NCBI GenBank assembly: GCA_031267375.1
Contig: JAIRZE010000103.1
Span: forward strand, 1-10,875
Length of the DNA: 10,875 nt
Direction of reading: 5' to 3'
Origin: Rickettsiales bacterium
GTDB taxonomy: Bacteria; Pseudomonadota; Alphaproteobacteria; Rs-D84
The translations under genes and the position numbers were made by a program. Positions 1-4,996 of the stretch are shown piece by piece (position 1 is the stretch's first letter; every line of letters starts with the position of its first letter). The notes under the pieces are model-generated. The model saw only the letters and a program-made list of their open reading frames with translations, made no database searches and was not told the origin of the DNA.

Positions 1-205
1 AAAATCCGCCGTCGCGACAGGTGCTGATTTGCGGAAAATTGCAGAACAAACGCGCGCCTTCTTTTCCTTTCCAGTCTTTTTCGCAGCTGTCATCGCAGCT
101 GACAGTTCTGTTGCGCACTGGATCGTTGCGGCAGTCATTGGCCAGCGCTGCAAAGCACACGCAGATTCCGACAATTGCAAAAGAAATAATTTTATTCAGT
201 TTCAT
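1..205 (-). CDS. Secreted cysteine-rich protein, C-terminal part beyond window
   Basis: The reverse strand opens with an ATG at 203-205 and stays open to the window edge (68 codons). The first 22 residues look like a Sec signal peptide: Lys at 2 and 5, a hydrophobic stretch from Ile6 to Leu21, and a probable cut after Ala-Leu-Ala22. The visible mature part is short, hydrophilic and cysteine-rich (Cys25, 37, 41, 55 and 63), which suggests a disulfide-stabilised envelope or exported protein. Cys25 does not sit in a lipobox, so a lipoprotein is unlikely. I recognise no family. The large secreted protein encoded from 3382 to 869 shares the general style (signal peptide, many spaced cysteines). 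No clear Shine-Dalgarno site precedes the ATG. Its upstream side is occupied by the palindrome at 244-370. Confidence 0.68.
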   Translation of the reverse strand, partial: MKLNKIISFAIVGICVCFAALANDCRNDPVRNRTVSCDDSCEKDWKGKEGARLFCNFPQISTCRDGGF

Positions 206-243
206 TTTGTTTTGCTTTTAATTATCATTTTAATTTTATTTTA

Positions 244-370
244 CAAATTTTCCGAAGTAAAATTTGTCATTCCCGCGAAGGCGGGAATAGGGCTAAATAA
301 ATTACAATGTTTTTTATTCAGAGCCCTATCCCCGCCTGCGCGGGGATGACAAAACTGCTTCGTAGTTTTG
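244..370. repeat. Palindromic repeat element E1 (two inverted half-copies)
   Basis: This is an inverted repeat made of two half-units facing each other. Each half holds an outer A/T-rich hairpin (A), a G/C hairpin (B) and an inner 6-bp arm. Left half: hairpin A has stem CAAATTTT (244-251) with AAAATTTG (259-266); hairpin B has ATTCCCGC (269-276) with GCGGGAAT (281-288); the inner arm is AGGGCT (289-294). Right half: inner arm AGCCCT (322-327); hairpin B has ATCCCCGC (328-335) with GCGGGGAT (340-347); hairpin A has CAAAACT (350-356) with AGTTTTG (364-370). The third base pair of hairpin B is T-A on the left and C-G on the right, so the two hairpins differ by a compensated change. The motif resembles short G/C-rich repeats dispersed in many proteobacterial genomes, which is family-level knowledge and was not searched here. 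Confidence 0.85.
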
Positions 371-400
371 CAAAAAAAAGATTTACTAACTATCTGTGTC

Positions 401-781
401 TTAACCAAATACTTTTTCACCAGTCCGCGGGTCTATCAAATCTTCTATCGTCGGCGTTTTATAAATATCCACTTTATCCAATTCTTCCGCCAAGTCTTTC
501 CATTCCGGATTCATTGTTTCTATCAGTCTGTATTTCCAAGCGCGATTCCATTTTTTCAGCATTTTTTCTCTGGCAATCGCGTTGTTTATATATTTGTAAT
601 ATTCATAATAACCCAATTTATGAATATTTTTTTCTTTTGTAAATCCTTCCACTGTTCCGTTTTTATGTTCCAGCATTCGCCGCGTCAAATCATTCGTTAT
701 TCCTATATAAGTTCCGCCGCCTTTTCTGTCAAACAAAATGTAAACCCAAAAATGATATTCTTTTTCAAGCGTCAGTTTCAT
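401..781 (-). CDS. GIY-YIG nuclease domain protein (UPF0213-like)
   Basis: A 126-residue protein consisting mainly of one GIY-YIG endonuclease domain. The GIY motif appears as Val13-Tyr-Ile-Leu, and the YIG motif is Tyr25-Ile-Gly followed by Ile-Thr-Asn. The expected arginine is in Leu-Thr-Arg-Arg (34-35), followed by His39. The probable metal-binding glutamate is Glu72 in Ala-Arg-Glu-Lys, and Asn91 lies in Asn-Pro-Glu-Trp. The basic Lys-Lys-Trp-Asn-Arg-Ala-Trp-Lys block (76-83) is typical of the small single-domain group. These proteins are predicted to cut DNA; relatives include the branch-cutting Slx1 nucleases, but the substrate of this group is generally unknown. Residues 98-126 extend past the usual domain end. 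The gene lies between directly repeated half-palindromes (322-370 and 789-837). The only Shine-Dalgarno-like AGGG upstream of its ATG is part of the repeat at 789-794. It is more A/T-rich than dnaE or rsmH. Confidence 0.9.
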   Translation of the reverse strand: MKLTLEKEYHFWVYILFDRKGGGTYIGITNDLTRRMLEHKNGTVEGFTKEKNIHKLGYYEYYKYINNAIAREKMLKKWNRAWKYRLIETMNPEWKDLAEELDKVDIYKTPTIEDLIDPRTGEKVFG

Positions 782-788
782 TTTTCAA

Positions 789-837
789 AGCCCTATTCCC
801 GCCTGCGCGGGAATGACAAAATCACGAAATGATTTTG
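789..837. repeat. Half-copy E2 of the palindromic repeat
   Basis: A single half-unit in the same orientation as the right half of E1. It has the inner arm AGCCCT (789-794), hairpin B with ATTCCCGC (795-802) and GCGGGAAT (807-814), then hairpin A with CAAAATCA (817-824) and TGATTTTG (830-837). Its core (789-818) matches 322-351 except for the compensated pair in hairpin B. The outer hairpin A has a different stem sequence and keeps perfect pairing. It lies between the stop codon of the large secreted protein and the start of the GIY-YIG gene. Confidence 0.82.
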
Positions 838-868
838 TAAAATTAATAAAACAGATAAACGGTTTACT

Positions 869-3382
869 TTATCCCCCTTTGTACAGGCAGGTGCCGATTT
901 CAGTCCAGCGGCCTTTTACTACCTGCTCGCACTTATACTGATACCAGCCGTCTTCCAGTTTGCAAGAATTCGTAGAACTGTCGTATTTCGCAAAGCCCTT
1001 GCCGCCCGTATTTTCGTCTTCCATACGGCACTTCAATTGCTCTGTGCTGTTGATGCAGATTCCCCAGCCGACATTGGTACCCGTACCACCTGCTTTTGCT
1101 AACTTTTCGCCGCTTATGGATATTCCGGACATAGAGCGCAACATAACATTCGTGCCGCCGTAAACCTGGGACGCATACTGTATATCTGGTTCCATAGTAT
1201 TATCAATATCATTGGCATCGCTGGTATATAATCCGCCGCATTCTTCGCACACGCCGCGCAGCTGGAACGCCATATTCGCAACCGCGTCTTCCACAATATA
1301 CTGCACTTGTCTTGCAACCTCTGGCGCTTGCTGTTTCAATGCCGCGAAAGTCGTCGGCTTGTTGCTTGGGTCGCCGCAGTTGGTTATCGCAAACTGGGCC
1401 AGCATTTTGGCCAAAGAACCGTTCGGTGAATTATCGCTTACCTGATCGGTCAACCCATTGTCCGCCACCAATCCCGGCTGCAAATTGCGGCAACCGTACG
1501 GATAGGCCTTGCCGTCGCTTGTCAGCGGGCGGCACAAGTCTTTTACATAATTATCCAGCGCGTCCTTGCACCCTTCGGCCACTTTCACATTATCCACCGC
1601 GCTTACAAAAGACTGCAACGCGGCCAGTCCACAAGATGCGGCATTCGTAACCTTGCCCGTCGCCTGGTCAAAAGTGCATTTCGGATCGTTCGGCCCGGCG
1701 TAAACCGCCGCGCAAGCCGCGACCTTGTCCGCGCACATAGCCTTGGCCGCGTATGCATTCAACGCGCCCGTGGATTGCGCCCTGGTATTATCAAAGCTGG
1801 CCAGCGCGCCGCTTTGCGTGTCATAGCATTCTTTCATCGTGCTGACGCAGGTTGATTTTACTTCTTCTATTTTTTCATCCTGGGCCTGGGCGATTTCCAC
1901 CATAGACTGGCGCTTGAATTCATTCCAAACTATATCAGCCTTGTCCCGGCAGGTATTCAGCGCGGATTCTGCAAACATCCGCTTGCCGTCCATAAACTTG
2001 TTAAATTGCGGATTCATCTGGGCAATGCTTCCGCCGTTTTCCAAACCGTCCAATTTGATAAGCTTTGTCAGATCTTGCAAATGCGCAGAATAAATCGGTT
2101 CCCCGGTCGTCGCATTAATATACATTCCGGTATAGTCCAAGCACTTTGCATAATCTTCGCCGCAAGCCATAGGCCCGACAATCGCGGTCTTTACCTTTGT
2201 AATGCACTCGTTCACATCGGCGCTGTTGTGGCTGCGATATTCTTCCAGACGCGCGTCGCGCAATATTTGCTCGGCCTCTCTTACTGTTTTCGCCACAGCT
2301 TCGCGCTGTTGTGTGATTTTCTTTTCATAAGAATTGCAATCATTGCCGATTAAAATGCTGTACGCGCTTTTCGCCATAGTGAATGTCGCGTTATTGTCGC
2401 ACGATTCCTTTACCATTTCCGTGCATTGCTTGTTGACGGCATTGTACAATTCCTTGCCGGATTTTTCGGTAAGATTATCGTTGGAACCGCCGCCGAATAT
2501 GCCGCCGTCGCCGCCGTCCCAAATGTCTTCCATAGCGGCGCTGAAATCCACCTGGACCAGGGTTACGGTTTTATCCGCCTTTTTCTTGCCGGAAATCAAG
2601 TCCGCGATTTCCGTCATAATTTTCTGGGACGCGCTGACATCTTTTTTAATCGCCGCTTCGCCGACGGTGGCCTGGTACATAGCATTAACCTCGGCCGCGG
2701 ATTTGTCCACCGCGTTCAGGTTGTTGTCCTGGAATTGCATCAGCAGGGTTTTGGCCTGGTCCAATGCCGCCTCGGTATCTTGGAACTCTGTAAATTTATC
2801 GCTGCAATAGCACCGCCGCCAAGTATCATTCGCGTTGGCGCAGAATTGATCCATACAAGTATTATACGATTCGCGACAGTTCTGGTACCCGGTTCCCATT
2901 TTTGATAAATCGGAAAATACGGCGGTCGCGCGCGCAGTGCCTGCGCGGGACATATTTGCGCCGCCGCCCAAACCGGAAATTGCAGAGCGTGCGGAACCCG
3001 CCGGCGTTGCAGAGCGGGCCGCAGTTGTTATTGCGATGCGCGACATTGCGGTGGTGGCGGTTTGTCCCAAACCGCCCAGGCGACCTTGGGACAAGGTCGC
3101 CCCACCAGATGCGGTGCTTTGATTCAGTCTGGCCGCACGGCCAACGACAATGCCGGACGCAGGGGCAATCGCGCTGCGCGCATTGCGCTGTGTGGCGCCG
3201 CGAGTTGCGGAACGATTCGTTGCAGTGTTTTCTGTACGAACAGAGTTATTGGCAGGAGAGTTTTCGCGCTGAACATCGGAAACCTGAGCAGATCCGCGTG
3301 GATTGGGCGCCGCGGCCGCAAAGACAGAGCCGCCTAAAAGCACCGTATTTATACAAAAAATCGCAGATAAAATTCGTTTCAA
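869..3382 (-). CDS. Large secreted cysteine-containing protein of unknown function
   Basis: An 837-residue protein that begins at a TTG codon (3380-3382). No in-frame ATG lies between it and the upstream stop, and a weak purine-rich AGAGAG site precedes it. Residues 1-22 form a signal peptide (Lys-Arg, hydrophobic core, Ser-Val-Phe-Ala), so the product is probably exported. Residues 26 to about 155 are low-complexity, rich in Ala, Ser, Arg, Gly and Thr, with imperfect Ala-Arg-Ser-Ala units. A conserved-looking cysteine block follows: Cys169, 176, 181, 191 and 193 with aromatic residues. The middle is largely helical, with a charged segment near 350-390 that could form a coiled coil. A Cys-x-x-Cys pair sits at 712 and 715. 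The last 65 residues carry five cysteines and several Trp and Tyr, which suggests a small disulfide-bonded C-terminal domain. I recognise no named family. An envelope or surface role is inference. Confidence 0.85.
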   Translation of the reverse strand: MKRILSAIFCINTVLLGGSVFAAAAPNPRGSAQVSDVQRENSPANNSVRTENTATNRSATRGATQRNARSAIAPASGIVVGRAARLNQSTASGGATLSQGRLGGLGQTATTAMSRIAITTAARSATPAGSARSAISGLGGGANMSRAGTARATAVFSDLSKMGTGYQNCRESYNTCMDQFCANANDTWRRCYCSDKFTEFQDTEAALDQAKTLLMQFQDNNLNAVDKSAAEVNAMYQATVGEAAIKKDVSASQKIMTEIADLISGKKKADKTVTLVQVDFSAAMEDIWDGGDGGIFGGGSNDNLTEKSGKELYNAVNKQCTEMVKESCDNNATFTMAKSAYSILIGNDCNSYEKKITQQREAVAKTVREAEQILRDARLEEYRSHNSADVNECITKVKTAIVGPMACGEDYAKCLDYTGMYINATTGEPIYSAHLQDLTKLIKLDGLENGGSIAQMNPQFNKFMDGKRMFAESALNTCRDKADIVWNEFKRQSMVEIAQAQDEKIEEVKSTCVSTMKECYDTQSGALASFDNTRAQSTGALNAYAAKAMCADKVAACAAVYAGPNDPKCTFDQATGKVTNAASCGLAALQSFVSAVDNVKVAEGCKDALDNYVKDLCRPLTSDGKAYPYGCRNLQPGLVADNGLTDQVSDNSPNGSLAKMLAQFAITNCGDPSNKPTTFAALKQQAPEVARQVQYIVEDAVANMAFQLRGVCEECGGLYTSDANDIDNTMEPDIQYASQVYGGTNVMLRSMSGISISGEKLAKAGGTGTNVGWGICINSTEQLKCRMEDENTGGKGFAKYDSSTNSCKLEDGWYQYKCEQVVKGRWTEIGTCLYKGG

Positions 3383-3401
3383 CTTGTTCTCTCTGATTTT
3401 A

Positions 3402-3431
3402 ATTTTATCAAAATACCAGTGTACGACACAA
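3402..3431 (-). promoter_or_regulatory. Possible sigma70-type promoter for the secreted protein gene
   Basis: On the reverse strand, TTGTGT (3426-3431) is followed 18 bases later by TAAAAT (3402-3407). The -10 matches five of six consensus positions and the -35 only three. The start codon lies about 20 bases downstream. The region is A/T-rich, so a chance match is possible. Confidence 0.3.
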
Positions 3432-3442
3432 GAGTTTTTTTA

Positions 3443-3653
3443 AGCTCCTGCCCCCGCTTGCGGGGGCGGGATAGAACAACTTGATTTTGCAAAGCAAAAT
3501 CTTAGTTGTTCTTGGGTGGGGGCTTACCCTGGAAGTAAAAAATAATTTTTATATTTCCCAAATGAAGCCCCCACCCAAGATTTCCAACGGCGGCATAGCC
3601 GCCGGGAAATCTATCCCGCCCCCATAAATGGGGGCAGGGGTACGCTCCGAGCT
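3443..3653. repeat. Large nested palindromic element E3
   Basis: A 211-bp inverted repeat that fills most of the 283-bp gap between two genes. The outer arms are AGCTC (3443-3447) and GAGCT (3649-3653). Next are paired G/C hairpins: GCCCCCGC with GCGGGGGC (3450-3467) on the left and GCCCCCAT with ATGGGGGC (3618-3635) on the right. The arms then share GGGATAG and CTATCCC. A lateral hairpin follows on each arm, and the two are unrelated in sequence: one A/T-rich (3475-3510, core GATTTTGC with GCAAAATC) and one G/C-rich (3579-3611, core CGGCGGC with GCCGCCG). Finally a perfect 15-bp inner stem (3511-3525 with 3565-3579) closes a loop of about 39 bases. Folded, it would be a cruciform with side hairpins. 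It may also stop transcription of the operon ending at 3666, but I see no T-tract that proves this. Confidence 0.85.
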
Positions 3654-3665
3654 ATAATCCCCCTC

Positions 3666-4247
3666 TTACTCTATACAGCAATTCACCGCATTCTTGACCC
3701 ACGCACCCAATCGTTTCGCAACCGAATTCTCGCGCGGTTTGTCCTGCACCGATTGCGCAGTTTGCTCTATGACTTTTGCCTTTTGCCCTTTGCCTTCTTC
3801 TATCTCTGGTGCGGCGGCAACCACTTCCGCGCAATCTATCAGGTTCATATTCACGCCCCAGAACAGGGAATAAAGCTCGTACGCGCGGTCGTACATATCG
3901 TATGCTTCCTGCTTGTTGCCCAGCGAGAATTGCTTGTCGCCAACCTCAAACAATCGCATAGACGCCGCCAGCAAATGTTTTGAAATACACCATACTTCCG
4001 CGCCGCCGTTATTGCGCTGAACTATCTTTTGCATCAATTTCCCCCGCATATCGCGGACTTCCTGAATCATATCGTAAAAGCTGGTCTTGCCGGTCTTGGC
4101 GCCGGAAAACTTAAAGTGCTCTTCCAATGAAATCAAATTCATCAAGGCAATCGTCAAGTCCTGATCCGAAGACAAATCCAACGGATTGGCCTTTTTCGTC
4201 GCATCCATTTTTTCAACCAATTCGTTTAATTTTAATTTTTCAGTCAT
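3666..4247 (-). CDS. Hypothetical helical protein
   Basis: A 193-residue soluble protein with no signal peptide or membrane segment. The start is supported by AAGGA eight bases upstream of the ATG. The composition is strongly helical. Residues 60-135 hold the most structured part, including Glu-Val-Trp-Cys-Ile-Ser-Lys-His (84-91) and a segment rich in Tyr, Ala and Glu (about 105-130) that resembles a TPR-type helical hairpin. I do not recognise the family, and the TPR likeness is only visual. The tail after residue 145 is low-complexity; residues 152-159 are encoded by a heptamer repeat and end a region likely to be disordered. The protein ends with two adjacent cysteines (190-191). The gene starts 12 bases after the stop of the membrane protein gene at 4260, so the two are probably co-transcribed and may work together. 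Confidence 0.78.
   Translation of the reverse strand: MTEKLKLNELVEKMDATKKANPLDLSSDQDLTIALMNLISLEEHFKFSGAKTGKTSFYDMIQEVRDMRGKLMQKIVQRNNGGAEVWCISKHLLAASMRLFEVGDKQFSLGNKQEAYDMYDRAYELYSLFWGVNMNLIDCAEVVAAAPEIEEGKGQKAKVIEQTAQSVQDKPRENSVAKRLGAWVKNAVNCCIE
3774..3794. repeat. Heptamer repeat in coding sequence (three units)
   Basis: Plus-strand units TTTTGCC, TTTTGCC and CTTTGCC run in tandem. On the coding strand they read as GGCAAAG, GGCAAAA and GGCAAAA, and encode part of a Gly/Lys/Gln-rich tail. Related heptamers occur at 4716-4741 and 5493-5520. Confidence 0.7.
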
Positions 4248-4259
4248 AATTCATATCCT

Positions 4260-4766
4260 TTATAAATAAATAATTCCAGCGAACACGGCGCTGGCCGCCG
4301 CAAGCGCTCCGAACGGCAATATTACTTTTTGAAACTTGAACCGCGATTTGCCGCCGTTTTCCCTGATAAGTTTCGCATTCCATTTTTCCGCCGCATATAA
4401 AACCACTGTGCCGATGACTGTTCCCAGCAATAATTTATCTATTCCGAACAGAGTATTTCCGTCGCCGCCGAAACGAAAATTCGGCAGCAAATATACCGTC
4501 GCAAAAAATCCATACCAGACAATGAAGTCCAAGACATACCAAATTGCGCTTTTAACTCCGCGGCGGTTCAGCCATTTCGCGGTCCAGAACACCATAATCA
4601 GGGTCAGGCCGCCGGCCCAAATTCCGCCCAAGACCAAATCAACGCCCCATAATTCCAGAAATGTCAGGCCCGCGCCGACCGCAACCGTGCAAACGGGGCA
4701 GACGGCGTGTGCCATAAAAGGCAAAAGGCAAAAGGCAAAAGTCAAAAAGTATTTTAATTTTTTCAT
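4260..4766 (-). CDS. Multi-pass membrane protein with a CPVC motif
   Basis: A 168-residue protein. Residues 1-21 form a signal peptide or first membrane segment ending in Ala-His-Ala. It is followed directly by Cys23-Pro-Val-Cys26 and a Gly-rich Thr-Val-Ala-Val-Gly-Ala-Gly stretch. Further hydrophobic segments lie near residues 42-63, 74-95, 108-126 and 147-167, so four membrane helices remain after any cleavage. The Cys-Pro-x-Cys pair would face the periplasmic side and could be redox-active or bind metal; that is inference from the motif. Proteins with this start occur as unnamed hypotheticals in other bacteria, from memory and unsearched. AGGA lies eight bases before the ATG, and a plausible promoter lies at 4790-4819. 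Its signal peptide is encoded partly by a heptamer tandem repeat. The gene is followed 12 bases later by the helical-protein gene. Confidence 0.82.
   Translation of the reverse strand: MKKLKYFLTFAFCLLPFMAHAVCPVCTVAVGAGLTFLELWGVDLVLGGIWAGGLTLIMVFWTAKWLNRRGVKSAIWYVLDFIVWYGFFATVYLLPNFRFGGDGNTLFGIDKLLLGTVIGTVVLYAAEKWNAKLIRENGGKSRFKFQKVILPFGALAAASAVFAGIIYL
4716..4741. repeat. Heptamer repeat inside a signal-peptide coding region (three units)
   Basis: Plus-strand GGCAAAA occurs three times in perfect tandem (4720-4740), preceded by AAAA and followed by G. The coding strand reads TTTTGCC units and encodes the hydrophobic core of the signal peptide of the CPVC membrane protein. Because the unit is seven bases, gain or loss of one would shift the reading frame. 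Confidence 0.75.
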
Positions 4767-4789
4767 AATATTTTTCCTGTGTTTCCGTC

Positions 4790-4819
4790 AGTCTAATAAA
4801 AATCGCACAAGCGCGTCAA
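4790..4819 (-). promoter_or_regulatory. Putative sigma70-type promoter for the CPVC membrane protein operon
   Basis: On the reverse strand, TTGACG (4814-4819) matches five of six -35 positions. TAGACT (4790-4795) matches four of six -10 positions after an 18-base spacer. Transcription would start about 17 bases before the ATG and include the AGGA ribosome site. It lies between the gene and the palindrome E4. Confidence 0.45.
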
Positions 4820-4844
4820 GCGGATATGATGCCAAGTGTTAAAA

Positions 4845-4985
4845 TTAAGCTCGGTGGAAATTCCCCTTTCCCCCGGAAAGGGGTGGCGCGTAGCGCCGGG
4901 GAGGGTGTTTGAAATAAGAAAACCCTCCCCGCCCACGGCGTGGGCACCCCTTTCCGGGGGAAAGGGGAATTACCACCGAGTTTAA
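4845..4985. repeat. Nested palindromic element E4, possible terminator of dnaE-rsmH
   Basis: A 141-bp inverted repeat starting 11 bases after the rsmH stop. The outer arms share CTCGGTGG (4850-4857 with 4973-4980) and, past one mismatch, a perfect 27-bp stem (4859-4885 with 4945-4971). Each 27-bp arm is itself a hairpin with CCCCTTTCC pairing with GGAAAGGGG. Lateral hairpins then differ between arms: GGCGC with GCGCC on the left (4885-4897) and GCCCAC with GTGGGC on the right (4931-4945). A 9-bp inner stem GGGGAGGGT (4898-4906 with 4922-4930) ends in a short A/T-rich loop. On the reverse strand the stem is followed by TTAATTTTAA, so it could act as a terminator for dnaE-rsmH. Confidence 0.88.
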
Positions 4986-4996
4986 TACCTACCTAA

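Noticed and set aside
29..349. Plus-strand open frame across the left edge and repeat E1
   Set aside because: It runs antisense to a frame with a good signal peptide and then translates the repeat itself, a common source of false hypothetical proteins.
271..837. Repeats as a possible CRISPR array
   Set aside because: Only three copies, unequal spacing, mixed orientation, and a gene between two of them. The units are dispersed palindromes.
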